A DNA stretch of 59,108 nt from Streptomyces phaeochromogenes (GCF_001418655.1 NZ_LIQZ01000014.1:1-59108), one strand, 5' to 3'. Counted from the first letter of the stretch, positions 44,169 to 53,590 are shown. Numbers and translations: made by a program. The notes: a model not told the origin generated them from the letters alone.

Positions 44169-46283
44169 CTAGTCCACATCGATCCCGTACTCCCGAATGA
44201 GTTCCTCCAGACCACCCCTGTATCCCTTGCCGCCGAGTACGAAGTCCCAGTCGCCGCCGGTTCGGCGGCGGAAGGAGCCCAGGACCAGCGCGGTCTCGTC
44301 GGCGCGGCCGTCGGAGACGTCGAGGCGGCCCAGCTCGGTTCCCGAGGCGTCCGACAGGCGGATGCCCGCCTCGGTGAAGCCGGAGAGGTCCGCTTCGGGG
44401 TTGATCTCGGGGTCGACGGCGGCGACGAGGACGAGCCGGTCGGCCCGCTCGGGCAACGCGTCGAAGGACACCCCGATCGCCGCCTTGTCCGGTGCGGCGG
44501 CGGCGAGTGCGCGGACCGTGCCGTCCGGTGTCCGCGGGTTGTTGAAGAAGACGAAGTGCTCGTCGCTCAGTACCTGGTTGCCGTGGCAGACGAGCGCGCA
44601 GACGTCCAGGGCGACCTGGCCGGTCCAGAACATGCCCAGCCTGTTGTGGTCGCCCGTCCCGTCCTCGTCGGCGCCCGGTGTACGTCCCTCCGGTGTGCGT
44701 CCTTCCGGTGTGCGCTGGGCGGGAATCGGGCTGCCTGAGTTTCCGAGGCGCCCGCGCAGCCCGTGCCGGTGCAGGAGGTCGACGAGTTCGTTGCCCGCGA
44801 CGAGTTCCAGGGGCTTGCCGTTGGCGAAGGTGTGCGAACCCGGGCCGAAGCCGGACGTCGTGACGAGTACGCCCTTGTTGGCGCCCGCGTCCTGGACCGT
44901 GCCGAACAGGTCGCGGACGGCGGTGGGCGGCACGGTGTTGCGGTAGCGCTTCACCTGCACGACGATCTTGCCGCCCCGGATCGGCGTCGGGTCCAGCGCG
45001 TCGACGTCCACACCGCCGTCGTTCGACCGCTGGGTCGTCACGGCCTGCATGCCCATGGCCCGGAAGAGCTCCGCGACCAGCGACTCGAAGGCGACCGGGT
45101 CCATCTCGTACAGATCCGGCTCCTCGTCGCCCCCGTGGGTGACGACGCCGTTGCCGACGTCCTCGGGCCGCCGGCCGGGCCGTACGACCGCACGCTGGTC
45201 GGGCCGTGCCGACAGCTGCCCCCGTAAGCCGTCCACCAGGCAGTCGACGGCGCTGACCTGCTCCAGACGGAGCCCCGTGAAGACGGAGCGGGACGCCATG
45301 ACCGTGGCCAGGAAGATCCGCGCCTGCCTGCCCGTCGCCGGGTCGTGGTCGTCGACGAAGCCGTTGAGCGCCACCGACTCCAGCGCCCCGAACTCGTCCG
45401 CCGCGAAGAGATCGTGCAGGACGAGGAGCACGCACTGCGCGAGCACATCCCGGTAGAGCACGCGGCGCTGGGAAGCCGGCCGGGGCGCCTCTTTGTCCTG
45501 ATCGGCGCCGGGCATGTACCGCACGAGCTTCACCTCGGGGACGACGTCGTACCCGGGCAGCTCCCAGTTGAGCACCAGCTGTCGCGCGGGCGAGTCGTAC
45601 GCAGCCGTCACCTGGCGCGGCAGGTCCTCGGGCCACGCGGAGGAGGCGTACAGGGCGGCGGAGAAGTACTCCACCACGGCCTCGGGGTCACCCTCGCGGA
45701 GCCCGGCGGCCATCTCGGCGACACCGGCGTTGTGTTGACGGATCTCACTCAACCGGTCGTCGGCCCACTGCTCGTACTGCCGCTGATAGGCGGCCAGTTG
45801 CTGCAGTCGCTGCCCCTCCGCCGCCTGCGCGGCCTGCCAGTCACGCTCGAACCGGGCCCGCGCCTCCGCCTGCGCCTGGGCCCGCCGACCGGCACCGAGC
45901 CCCCAACCACCCTGCGCCTGATACTGGTTCGGATCAGGCATCGGCCTCGGATACGCCAGCGGCCCGGGCGCGAAGGGCTCCACCTGCTCGGCGCGGGCGA
46001 GTTGCGCGGTCCCGAAGGCCGGCGCCCGGCACCCGGCGGCCAGCAGCCCCCGCAAGGACTCGACCCGCGCGTCCAACTCCTCGGTACGCCGCCTCGCGTC
46101 GGCCTCCCGCTGCTGCCGGTACGCGGCCTGATGCTCACGCCGACTGCGCGCCAACTCCCTCTGCTGGGACCGCTGCTGCCGCTCGAACTCCCTCTCCTGC
46201 CGCGCCCGCTCCTCCACCTGACGCTGCTGCTGCCGCTGCACCTCGGCCCAGATCCCGACCAACCCATTGGAGCGACGACTCAT
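44169..46283 (-). CDS. Coiled-coil / Mrr-type nuclease / TerD-domain fusion protein
   Basis: 704 residues from ATG 46281-46283 (MSRRSNGLVGIWAEVQRQQQ). Residues about 15-65 are a highly charged coiled coil (Gln/Arg/Glu), followed by Ala/Gln-rich helices to about 185. A middle domain of about 200 residues is of unknown type. From about 395 to 500 there is a restriction-endonuclease-like Mrr core: FESLVAELFRAMGMQA, then GGVDVD and KIVVQVKRY as the D...QxK catalytic elements. From about 545 to 704 lies a TerD domain (FWTGQVALDVCALVC ... GVSFDALPERADRLVLVAAVD, typical calcium-binding region). Such fusions occur in actinobacteria and are suggested to act in stress or phage defence. No ter operon is adjacent. 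Confidence 0.82.
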   Translation of the reverse strand: MSRRSNGLVGIWAEVQRQQQRQVEERARQEREFERQQRSQQRELARSRREHQAAYRQQREADARRRTEELDARVESLRGLLAAGCRAPAFGTAQLARAEQVEPFAPGPLAYPRPMPDPNQYQAQGGWGLGAGRRAQAQAEARARFERDWQAAQAAEGQRLQQLAAYQRQYEQWADDRLSEIRQHNAGVAEMAAGLREGDPEAVVEYFSAALYASSAWPEDLPRQVTAAYDSPARQLVLNWELPGYDVVPEVKLVRYMPGADQDKEAPRPASQRRVLYRDVLAQCVLLVLHDLFAADEFGALESVALNGFVDDHDPATGRQARIFLATVMASRSVFTGLRLEQVSAVDCLVDGLRGQLSARPDQRAVVRPGRRPEDVGNGVVTHGGDEEPDLYEMDPVAFESLVAELFRAMGMQAVTTQRSNDGGVDVDALDPTPIRGGKIVVQVKRYRNTVPPTAVRDLFGTVQDAGANKGVLVTTSGFGPGSHTFANGKPLELVAGNELVDLLHRHGLRGRLGNSGSPIPAQRTPEGRTPEGRTPGADEDGTGDHNRLGMFWTGQVALDVCALVCHGNQVLSDEHFVFFNNPRTPDGTVRALAAAAPDKAAIGVSFDALPERADRLVLVAAVDPEINPEADLSGFTEAGIRLSDASGTELGRLDVSDGRADETALVLGSFRRRTGGDWDFVLGGKGYRGGLEELIREYGIDVD

Positions 46284-46617
46284 GCCCTGCAGGCCCTCCC
46301 CCACAACTCCGAGGCCCTGCCACCGAACCCCGACCCCACAACTGACCGTAACCAGACGACTCTAGTGCGCGATCACCCGGCTCTCCCCCACTTCCCGGAG
46401 GCGCACGGAGCACACGCGGGGCGACTCAGCCCACGATCCGGTTCACCTTCGCCACTTTGCACGTCACTTTCCGCGTGACCTCGTCCTGACCGCCGGCCGT
46501 GGTCGTCACCGTCCGACCGGGCGCGACCGTCAGGGACAGGGCGCCGCCCCCTCGGACAGACGCGTCGGCCCACCCGCGGCCGGGGACCTGTCGGTGGCGT
46601 CCGCTTGGATGTGCCGC
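46284..46617. other. 334 bp divergent gap with a possible gene remnant
   Basis: Upstream of the Mrr-TerD gene (minus) and the unrecognised gene at 46618 (plus). A minus-strand TAGAGT at about 46359-46364 could be a -10. Minus-strand codons over 46426-46560 read GALSLTVAPGRTVTTTAGG-like sequence, then DEVTRKVTCKVAKVNRIVG, which looks like the C-terminus of a beta-rich exported protein without a start. Confidence 0.4.
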
Positions 46618-47310
46618 ATGACTGTTCACGATGTCGCCCGGGTGCTGCCCGACGTCCCTGCCCTGCGAAATCTCTGCCGGTCCATGGCGATGGTGGAGGC
46701 CGTCCTGAACCCCGTTGGCGAGCGGTTCCACTCGTTCAACTCGACGTGGTCGGCGACCGAGGAGCTCGCTTCCATGAGGAACGGGTCGGGTGACGAGTTC
46801 GACATCGTCTTCTCGCCCGCCGGCGCATATGTACGGGGCTTCGATCACGAGTCACCGTTCAGTCCCTACCACCACGACGACGTACCCCGGACATGGCCCG
46901 GAGTGGTGGACTCCGTGCCCCCGATCTTCCAGCGCTACGTCCACGAACCTGCCTTCACGGACGAGAACGGCACCCCTGTGGTGACGGCGTGCCTGTGGCG
47001 CGAGGCCGAGGCCGACCACTGGCAGGCCGGACAGATCGACTTCCCCGACGGCCATCCCGATCCCGACGGTTCCACATGGCTGTTCGAGCTGCTCGTCGAC
47101 CCGACGCCAGAAGCCTTTCAGGCATTCGGCGAGGACTACTACGAGACCACCATCGCCATCGACGCCGTACGCCACGTCTACGACCTGCGTCCCCTAGACC
47201 GGGCCCTGATCAGCAGTCTCAACCCCACGGCATCCGTCGAGGATGTGGCGCAGGAGGCGGCAACGATCGGATACCCGCTCGTGCGAGAGCTCTCGCTCAC
47301 GACCGACTGA
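46618..47310 (+). CDS. Unrecognised soluble protein, 230 aa
   Basis: A 230-residue acidic protein, MTVHDVARVLPDVPALRNLC at its start. It contains LVDPTPEAFQAFGEDYYETT, GAYVRGFDHESPFSPYHHDD and many aromatic residues, with no membrane helix. The ATG at 46618 and one at 46609 (MCRMTV) are both possible; there is no ribosome site of note, so the message may be leaderless or start elsewhere. The protein's compact, acidic character is compatible with an immunity or small enzyme fold, but this is only a guess. It is surrounded by genes of mixed function in an accessory-looking segment. Confidence 0.65.
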   Translation: MTVHDVARVLPDVPALRNLCRSMAMVEAVLNPVGERFHSFNSTWSATEELASMRNGSGDEFDIVFSPAGAYVRGFDHESPFSPYHHDDVPRTWPGVVDSVPPIFQRYVHEPAFTDENGTPVVTACLWREAEADHWQAGQIDFPDGHPDPDGSTWLFELLVDPTPEAFQAFGEDYYETTIAIDAVRHVYDLRPLDRALISSLNPTASVEDVAQEAATIGYPLVRELSLTTD

Positions 47311-47343
47311 TTCTCCGCGACGGGATTCGTCGAATGGCGCCGG

Positions 47344-47847
47344 CTACCGGGCTCTCCATGCGCTGACGTGTTCAAGGACGTACTCGGCGAGTTCGGTCGG
47401 CTGCAGATCGAGCGCTGTCACGGCCGGCACTCGCAGCGCGACACGGACCGGCTCGAAGTCGCCCGTATCGGGGGAATCGAGTTCGGGACCGTGGCGGCGA
47501 TCCAGCCGCATGTCCAGCAGATCGGCCAGGAAATAGTGCTCCACGACAGTGGTCGCCCCGCCTGGTTCAGTCACGCTCAGTACCTCGGTGACAGGACCGA
47601 TCCGGGCGCCGATCTCCTCCATGACTTCGCGACGCAGCGCCGCCTCAAGGTCCGCGTCGTCGGGCTCGACGCTCCCGCCGACGGTCGTCCAGTACGGGCC
47701 GGCACCCGGCCATCCTCGGCGCAGGAACACCAGATGATCGCCATCGAGCAGAACCGCGCGGACCTTGTGACGGACCTTCATGTTCGCGACGATAGTGCGC
47801 CCGTCCCTGGCGAGGAGCTTGAACTGCGTTGGACGCGTACCAGACAT
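47344..47847 (-). CDS. Nudix hydrolase
   Basis: 167 residues. The Nudix box is visible as GGSVEPDDADLEAALRREVM-EEIG, the Gx5Ex7REUXEEXGU pattern. Such enzymes hydrolyse nucleoside-diphosphate-linked substrates. Substrate specificity cannot be predicted. The ATG at 47845-47847 overlaps in position with the end of the next gene and is four bases before it, whereas an in-frame ATG at 47779-47781 (MKVRHKVRAVLLDG) has a TATCGT seven bases upstream and may be the true, leaderless start. The gene runs toward the plus-strand 230-aa gene, ending 33 bases from it. Confidence 0.88.
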   Translation of the reverse strand: MSGTRPTQFKLLARDGRTIVANMKVRHKVRAVLLDGDHLVFLRRGWPGAGPYWTTVGGSVEPDDADLEAALRREVMEEIGARIGPVTEVLSVTEPGGATTVVEHYFLADLLDMRLDRRHGPELDSPDTGDFEPVRVALRVPAVTALDLQPTELAEYVLEHVSAWRAR

Positions 47848-47850
47848 CCT

Positions 47851-48417
47851 TCAATAGCTGGCAGTGCGGTTGAAACTGGTGATGTTGAGCTTGATGCCCT
47901 TCGCACTCTTGAGCGTCGTGGGGTACTCGCCCCGGGCGGTCTGGCCGGGTTGCACATCGGTCTCCAGTTGGGAACCGTTCGCAAGTCGGGTGCCGCCGGG
48001 GTCGACCGCCTCCCAGTCCCATGAGTAGTCGGACTGCCCGCCACTGCTGTTCTTGATCGTCCAGGCGACCCAGATATCGGTGATACCGGCGTCTGAGCGG
48101 TCGTCCAGCTGGAAGCCAATGAGGTCCGCTCGTTCGCCCCGGGGTTCCTGCGTCTTCTCTCGCGACGTCGTGCCGGTGGTGGCCGTACTGGGCGCAGGTG
48201 TGGTGCTGTCATTGCCATCCCCCTGCGCGATCACCAGCACAACCACGACGATGACGATCACCACGGCCAGTGCGCCGGAGCACCCCCAGAGACAGGCACG
48301 ACCCCTCTGCTTCTTCTGAGGTGGCCCAGCGGGAGACGTCCACTGCCCGGACGGGGCAGGACCGCTACCCGGACTTCCCCACCGAGGACCGTCGGCAGGC
48401 GGCTCACTCGCCGGCAT
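47851..48417 (-). CDS. Single-pass membrane protein with exposed beta domain
   Basis: 188 residues. A Pro/Gly-rich cytoplasmic part (MPASEPPADGPRWGSPGSGP, basic KKQRGR) leads to one membrane helix (ALAVVIVIVVVVLVIAQ), then a Thr/Ser-rich linker and a beta-rich outer domain (WVAWTIKNSSGGQSDYSWDW, QLETDVQPGQTARGEYPTT) resembling DUF4352-type exported proteins. The ATG at 48415-48417 follows an ideal GGAGGAGG ribosome site. The Nudix gene begins three bases after its stop if the longer Nudix start is used. Function unknown. Confidence 0.8.
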   Translation of the reverse strand: MPASEPPADGPRWGSPGSGPAPSGQWTSPAGPPQKKQRGRACLWGCSGALAVVIVIVVVVLVIAQGDGNDSTTPAPSTATTGTTSREKTQEPRGERADLIGFQLDDRSDAGITDIWVAWTIKNSSGGQSDYSWDWEAVDPGGTRLANGSQLETDVQPGQTARGEYPTTLKSAKGIKLNITSFNRTASY

Positions 48418-48734
48418 GTCTGCCTCCTCCGTAGCGGATATCGCCACGCTAGGAAGGCAGAGGGCACCACGCGAACCGAGAGCAGCCACTCAGGTGATGC
48501 CATCGCCATCGCCGAGTACGGCTCTCCCAGGCCGTCAGTCCCTCAGAACCACCGCCACCTTGGACTGGTCAGTCGTCGCGCCTCCAGGAGTCGGCAGAGG
48601 CGTTCTCAGCGTCTCCCACACCATCCCCCGCCGCCCACTCCGGGCCCCGAGCGCCCCCAGGACGGCAGCCGCCACTTCCTCGCTGCCGTCCCCGCCCCAG
48701 GGCCTCTACAACGCGTCCCAACGCCCCACCCACA

Positions 48735-50696
48735 TCAGTGAGCGTGCCCGCTCGTCGCCGCGTCCTTCTTCACCGTCAGGGGGAGCAGCTTCTTGCCGGT
48801 GGGGCCGATCTGGATGGAGGTGTCCATCTGCGGGCAGACCCCGCAGTCGAAGCAAGGCGTCCAGCGGCAGTCCTCGACCTCTGTCTCGTCGAGGGAGTCC
48901 TGCCAGTCCTCCCAGAGCCAGTCCTTGTCGAGGCCGGAGTCCAGGTGGTCCCAGGGGAGGACCTCTTCGTAGGTGCGCTCGCGCGTCGTGTACCAGTCGA
49001 CGTCGACGCCGAAGGCGGGGAGCGTCTTCTCGGCGCACCGCATCCAGCGGTCGTACGAGAAGTGCTCGCGCCAGCCGTCGAAACGGCCGCCGTCCTCGTA
49101 GACCGCGCGGATCACCGCACCCACCCGCCTGTCACCCCTCGACAGCAGGCCCTCGACGATGCCCGGCTTGCCGTCGTGGTAGCGGAAACCGATCGAGCGG
49201 CCGTACTTCTTGTCGCCGCGGATCTTGTCGCGGAGCTTTCCGAGACGTACGTCCGTCTCCTCCGCCGACAGCTGCGGGGCCCACTGGAAGGGGGTGTGGG
49301 GCTTGGGGACGAAGCCGCCGATCGACACCGTGCAGCGGATGTCGTTCTGGCCGGAGACCTTGCGGCCCTCGGCGATCACGTTCATCGCCATGTCCGCGAT
49401 CTGGAGGACGTCCTCGTCCGTCTCCGTCGGCAGGCCGCACATGAAGTACAGCTTCACCTGGCGCCAGCCGTTGCCGTACGCCGTGGAGACCGTCCTGATC
49501 AGGTCCTCTTCCGAGACCATCTTGTTGATGACCTTGCGCATGCGCTCCGAGCCGCCCTCGGGCGCGAAGGTGAGACCGGACCTGCGCCCGTTGCGCGTCA
49601 GCTCGTTCGCCAGGTCCACGTTGAAGGCGTCCACGCGGGTCGACGGGAGGGACAGACCGATCTTGTCCTCCTCGTACCGGTCCGCCAGGCCCTTCGCGAT
49701 GTCGCCGATCTCCGAGTGGTCGGCCGACGACAACGACAGCAGGCCTACCTCCTCGAAGCCCGTCGCCTTCAGGCCCTTCTCCACCATGTCGCCGATGCCC
49801 GTGATGGAGCGCTCGCGCACCGGGCGGGTGATCATGCCCGCCTGGCAGAAGCGGCAGCCGCGCGTGCAGCCGCGGAAGATCTCGACCGACATGCGCTCGT
49901 GGACCGTCTCCGCGAGCGGGACGAGCGGCTGCTTCGGGTAAGGCCACTCGTCCAGGTCCATGACCGTGTGCTTCGACACCCGCCACGGGACACCCGACTT
50001 GTTCGGGACCACGCGGGCGATACGGCCGTCGGCGAGGTACTCGACGTCGTAGAACGCCGGGATGTACACCGATCCCGTCTTCGCGAGGCGGAACAGGACC
50101 TCCTCACGGCCGCCCGGCTGCCCCTCCGCCTTCCAGGCGCGGATGATGTCGGTCATGTCGAGCACGGCCTGCTCGCCGTCGCCGATGATCACCGCGTCGA
50201 CGAAGTCGGCGATCGGCTCGGGGTTGAAGGCCGCGTGGCCGCCGGCCAGCACGATCGGGTCGTCGAGCGTGCGGTCCTTGGACTCCAGCGGGATGCCCGC
50301 CAGGTCCAGGGCGGTCAGCATGTTCGTGTAGCCCAGCTCCGTGGAGAAGGACAGGCCGAACACGTCGAAGGCCTTCACCGGGCGGTGGCTGTCCACCGTG
50401 AACTGCGGGACCCGGTGCTCGCGCATGAGCTCCTCCAGGTCCGGCCACACGCTGTACGTGCGCTCGGCGAGGACGCCCTCCCGCTCGTTCAGGACCTCGT
50501 AAAGGATCATGACGCCCTGGTTGGGAAGTCCGACCTCGTACGCGTCCGGGTACATGAGTGCCCAGCGGACGTCAGTGGTCTCCCAGGGCTTGACCGTGGA
50601 GTTGAGCTCTCCGCCGACGTACTGGATCGGCTTCTGCACATGCGGGAGCAGAGCTTCGAGCTGCGGGAACACCGATGCAGCGACTTCGGCAGACAT
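48735..50696 (-). CDS. TIGR03960-type B12-binding radical SAM protein
   Basis: 653 residues. An N-terminal cobalamin-binding-like half (MYPDAYEVGLPNQGVMILYE, FDVFGLSFSTELGYTNMLTA) is followed by a radical SAM domain with the iron-sulphur motif CTRGCRFCQAG (C-x3-C-x2-C) near residue 290 and LPTETDEDVLQIADMA later. The C-terminus contains a Cys-rich segment CRWTPCFDCGVCPQMD that may bind another cluster. ATG at 50694-50696. These proteins usually stand beside a TIGR03936 protein; here that partner is at 41.7-42.5 kb, five genes away. Reaction unknown. Confidence 0.9.
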   Translation of the reverse strand: MSAEVAASVFPQLEALLPHVQKPIQYVGGELNSTVKPWETTDVRWALMYPDAYEVGLPNQGVMILYEVLNEREGVLAERTYSVWPDLEELMREHRVPQFTVDSHRPVKAFDVFGLSFSTELGYTNMLTALDLAGIPLESKDRTLDDPIVLAGGHAAFNPEPIADFVDAVIIGDGEQAVLDMTDIIRAWKAEGQPGGREEVLFRLAKTGSVYIPAFYDVEYLADGRIARVVPNKSGVPWRVSKHTVMDLDEWPYPKQPLVPLAETVHERMSVEIFRGCTRGCRFCQAGMITRPVRERSITGIGDMVEKGLKATGFEEVGLLSLSSADHSEIGDIAKGLADRYEEDKIGLSLPSTRVDAFNVDLANELTRNGRRSGLTFAPEGGSERMRKVINKMVSEEDLIRTVSTAYGNGWRQVKLYFMCGLPTETDEDVLQIADMAMNVIAEGRKVSGQNDIRCTVSIGGFVPKPHTPFQWAPQLSAEETDVRLGKLRDKIRGDKKYGRSIGFRYHDGKPGIVEGLLSRGDRRVGAVIRAVYEDGGRFDGWREHFSYDRWMRCAEKTLPAFGVDVDWYTTRERTYEEVLPWDHLDSGLDKDWLWEDWQDSLDETEVEDCRWTPCFDCGVCPQMDTSIQIGPTGKKLLPLTVKKDAATSGHAH

Positions 50697-50825
50697 CTCG
50701 CAAACCTTTGGTGGGGTGAGATCCGACAGGGGTGACCATCCAGCGTAACGTGCGCGGAGCCACCCCTCGTCCGCCGTAACGATCTCGTCCGAGTCCGGGC
50801 CGGTCGCCGGGACCGGCCGTCCGGG

Positions 50826-52340
50826 TCAGCGGAGCACCCCGCTCCTGGTCGTCTCCCACGCCCCCGGCAGCTCGGCCTCGACGCCCTCCGCCGCCCGCTC
50901 CTCACGCCCGTACAGCACCCCGTAGGTGAAGGCGTTCTCCCCCGCCGCGTGCGCCTGGGTCGCGACGTCGCGCAGGGCCTCACGGGCCATGACGCTGTCC
51001 TGGTGCTCGCCGAGCAGGTTCTGGAGGGACTTCATGTCGCTCGACAGGCTCTTCGCGGGTTTGCCGAGCGCGGGGGTGGCCGCCTCCGCCGCGTACCGGG
51101 TGCGCTTGGCCTTCTTGCGGGCCTCGTGGATCGCGAGGTCGCGGTCGGGCCCGGGCGGCAGCTCGATGGCCTCCGAGACCAGGCCGGACAGCTTGTCGAA
51201 GTCCTTGCGCACGGCCTTGGAGATCACCCTCTCCGGGTCGCCCGAGGCGGCCTTGAGCAGCGGCGGGGTGGCGAGGAGCGTGTCGAGGGCGGTGAGCAGG
51301 TCCAGGTACCGCCTGCCGTCGAGGACCGCGATCAGCCGGCTCCGGGAGCCGGAGCGGCGGGCGTGCGACCAGGTGCGGATCCGGGTGCGGACGGGCCCGA
51401 TGAGCTGGGCACGCGGGAGTGCGTCGAGGGCGGCCGTGAGCCGATCGGTCAGGACCTCCTGGTCGCGGTCGACGCCCAGCTCCCCGGCCAGCCACTTCAG
51501 CTCGTCGCCGATCGGATCGGTGACGGCCCGGTCCAGGACCTTCCCGTACGAGCGAAAGGCGCTGCGCATCCGGCGGGTGGCGACGCGCATGCTGTGCACG
51601 GAGTCGTACAGGTCACGCCGGACGGCGGGGTCGAGCTCGATGATCGCGTCGCGCTGGACCCGGACGTACGCGAGGACGTGGTCGCCCGAGGTGACGGGTG
51701 CGGCTTCCACGACGGCCTGTTTACGGGGCGCCTGGCCCGTCTCCCCGAGGGCCCTGGCCAGCTTGGACGCCGACTTGGAGCGGGAGACGCCGGCCTTGCG
51801 GAGCTTCTTCTCGACCTTGTCGAGGAAGGCGGGGTCGCCGTCGTCGGCCAGCTCGACCTCGATCTCGGTCCATTCGACGGTGCCGTCGCCGCCGCTGAGC
51901 CGCTCGGCGTGTACGCGGTCGACGCTGACCTCGGCGAGCAGGCCCCCGGAGTCGTCGACGAGGTGGCGGATGTCGCGGGCCGACTGCAGCCGGACGACGG
52001 GGACCAGTTCGGCGTCGCGCACCCGGGAGCGGACGAGTCCGCTGAGCGTCCGGGGCACGGTGTCGGAGAGCGGGGCGTGGATCTCGTCCCGTACGCCCTC
52101 GGAGACCGGCAGTTTCAGGTGCCAGCCCGCGTCGTCGCCCCCGGTGCGGCGGCGCAGGGTGAGGGACGCGGCGGCGAGCCGTTGATCGGGCGTGTCGTAG
52201 TAGGTCGCGTCGAGTTCGGCGACGCCCTTGTCGATGACGGCCGAGACGCCGGAGACCCGTGTCAGGTCCGGCAGATCCGACAGTCCGGCGCTCTCATCGG
52301 CTTCGTATTTACGCTCGATCTCCCGCTTCGTGTCCGCCAT
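50826..52340 (-). CDS. CYTH-CHAD domain protein
   Basis: 504 residues. The N-terminal CYTH domain shows the E-x-E-x-K motif in KREIERKYEAD (Glu7, Glu9, Lys11) and several alternating acidic/basic strands; CYTH enzymes act on triphosphates. From about residue 215 a CHAD domain is present (SVHSMRVATRRMRSAFRSYG, HEARKKAKRTRYAAEAATPA) with conserved His/Arg/Lys, typical of polyphosphate-binding proteins. The pair CYTH-CHAD is a frequent fusion. ATG 52338-52340. It follows rodA by 50 bases and might be co-transcribed. Likely role: polyphosphate or triphosphate metabolism. Confidence 0.92.
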   Translation of the reverse strand: MADTKREIERKYEADESAGLSDLPDLTRVSGVSAVIDKGVAELDATYYDTPDQRLAAASLTLRRRTGGDDAGWHLKLPVSEGVRDEIHAPLSDTVPRTLSGLVRSRVRDAELVPVVRLQSARDIRHLVDDSGGLLAEVSVDRVHAERLSGGDGTVEWTEIEVELADDGDPAFLDKVEKKLRKAGVSRSKSASKLARALGETGQAPRKQAVVEAAPVTSGDHVLAYVRVQRDAIIELDPAVRRDLYDSVHSMRVATRRMRSAFRSYGKVLDRAVTDPIGDELKWLAGELGVDRDQEVLTDRLTAALDALPRAQLIGPVRTRIRTWSHARRSGSRSRLIAVLDGRRYLDLLTALDTLLATPPLLKAASGDPERVISKAVRKDFDKLSGLVSEAIELPPGPDRDLAIHEARKKAKRTRYAAEAATPALGKPAKSLSSDMKSLQNLLGEHQDSVMAREALRDVATQAHAAGENAFTYGVLYGREERAAEGVEAELPGAWETTRSGVLR

Positions 52341-52390
52341 GAACCGAATCTAGTCGCGAATCCGGTTCATGGGCAGACCCCGAAAGTCCG

Positions 52391-53590
52391 CTAGGCCGAC
52401 ATCGGCCGTTGGACCCGGATCGATTGCAGGAGCCCCACGGCCACCCAGACGGCGAACATCGACGAGCCTCCGTACGACACGAAAGGCAGTGGTAGACCGG
52501 CCACCGGCATGATGCCGAGGGTCATGCCGACGTTCTCGAAGGACTGGAAGGCGAACCAGGCGATGATCCCGGCGGCGACGATCGTGCCGTACAGCTCGGT
52601 CGTCTCGCGGGCGATGCGGCAGGCCCGCCACAGCACGATGCCCAGCAGGACCAGGATCAGTCCGGCGCCGACGAAGCCGAGCTCCTCGCCCGCGACCGTG
52701 AAGACGAAGTCCGTCTGCTGCTCGGGCACGAACTGGCCGGTGGTCTGCGAACCCTTGCCGAGGCCGGTGCCGAAGAGACCGCCAGAGCCGATCGCGATAC
52801 GCGCCTGGTTGGTGTTGTAGCCGACGCCCGCCGGGTCGAGCTCGGGGTTGGCGAAGGCCGCGAAGCGGTTGATCTGGTACTCGTCGAGGATCTTGAGCTG
52901 CCAGACCGCGATCGCGCCGAGGGCGCCGGCGCCGATCAGCCCGAAGACCCAGCGGTTGGAGGCGCCGGAGGCGAGCAGCACGCCGAGCACGACAATCACC
53001 ATGACCATGACCGAGCCGAGGTCGGGCATGAGCAGGACGATCAGTATCGGTACGGCGGCCAGGCCGAGCGCCTGGAGGACCGTGCGGTGGTCGGGGTAGG
53101 GCTTGTCGCCGGCGTCGACCCGGGCCGCGAGCAGCATCGCCATGCCCAGGATGATCGTGATCTTCACGAACTCGGAGGGCTGGAGCGAGAAGCCGCCGCC
53201 GATGACGATCCACGCGTGCGCGCCGTTGATGGTCGCGCCGAGCGGGGTCAGCACAAGGAGGATCAGGAAGACGGAAAGGCCGTACAGGATCGGTACGGCC
53301 GTGCGCAGGGTGCGGTGGCCGAGCCAGACCGTGCCGATCATCAGGGCGAAGCCGATGCCCGTGTTGAGCAGATGCCGGAACAGGAAGTAGTACGGGTCGC
53401 CCTGGTTGAGCTCGGTGCGGTTGCGGGTCGCCGAGTAGACGAGGGCCGCACCGATCAGGGAGAGCGCGATGGCCGAGAACAGTATCGGCCAGTCGAGCCT
53501 GCGGGCCAGCGAGTCGCGGGCGAACAGCCGCGACAGGCTGGAGCGTTCGGGCCCGTATCCGGAGACGGAGAATCCGTTCGAGCCGGTCAT
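52391..53590 (-). CDS. rodA: SEDS peptidoglycan polymerase RodA
   Basis: Membrane polymerase that links lipid II units during lateral or spore-wall synthesis. 399 residues, about ten membrane helices. SEDS motifs include GGFSLQPSEFVKITIILGMA (the conserved PSE), YQINRFAAFANPELDP and GQFVPEQQTDFVFTVAGEEL, with the C-terminal LPFVSYGGSSMFAVW. The ATG overlaps the pbp2 stop as ATGA, a clear coupling. This gene is the Streptomyces equivalent of rodA and works with PBP2 and the Mre proteins. Confidence 0.96.
   Translation of the reverse strand: MTGSNGFSVSGYGPERSSLSRLFARDSLARRLDWPILFSAIALSLIGAALVYSATRNRTELNQGDPYYFLFRHLLNTGIGFALMIGTVWLGHRTLRTAVPILYGLSVFLILLVLTPLGATINGAHAWIVIGGGFSLQPSEFVKITIILGMAMLLAARVDAGDKPYPDHRTVLQALGLAAVPILIVLLMPDLGSVMVMVIVVLGVLLASGASNRWVFGLIGAGALGAIAVWQLKILDEYQINRFAAFANPELDPAGVGYNTNQARIAIGSGGLFGTGLGKGSQTTGQFVPEQQTDFVFTVAGEELGFVGAGLILVLLGIVLWRACRIARETTELYGTIVAAGIIAWFAFQSFENVGMTLGIMPVAGLPLPFVSYGGSSMFAVWVAVGLLQSIRVQRPMSA

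Noticed and set aside
48738..50735. 665-codon plus-strand frame opposite the radical SAM gene
   Set aside because: Mirror of a gene with clear iron-sulphur motifs; no domain of its own.
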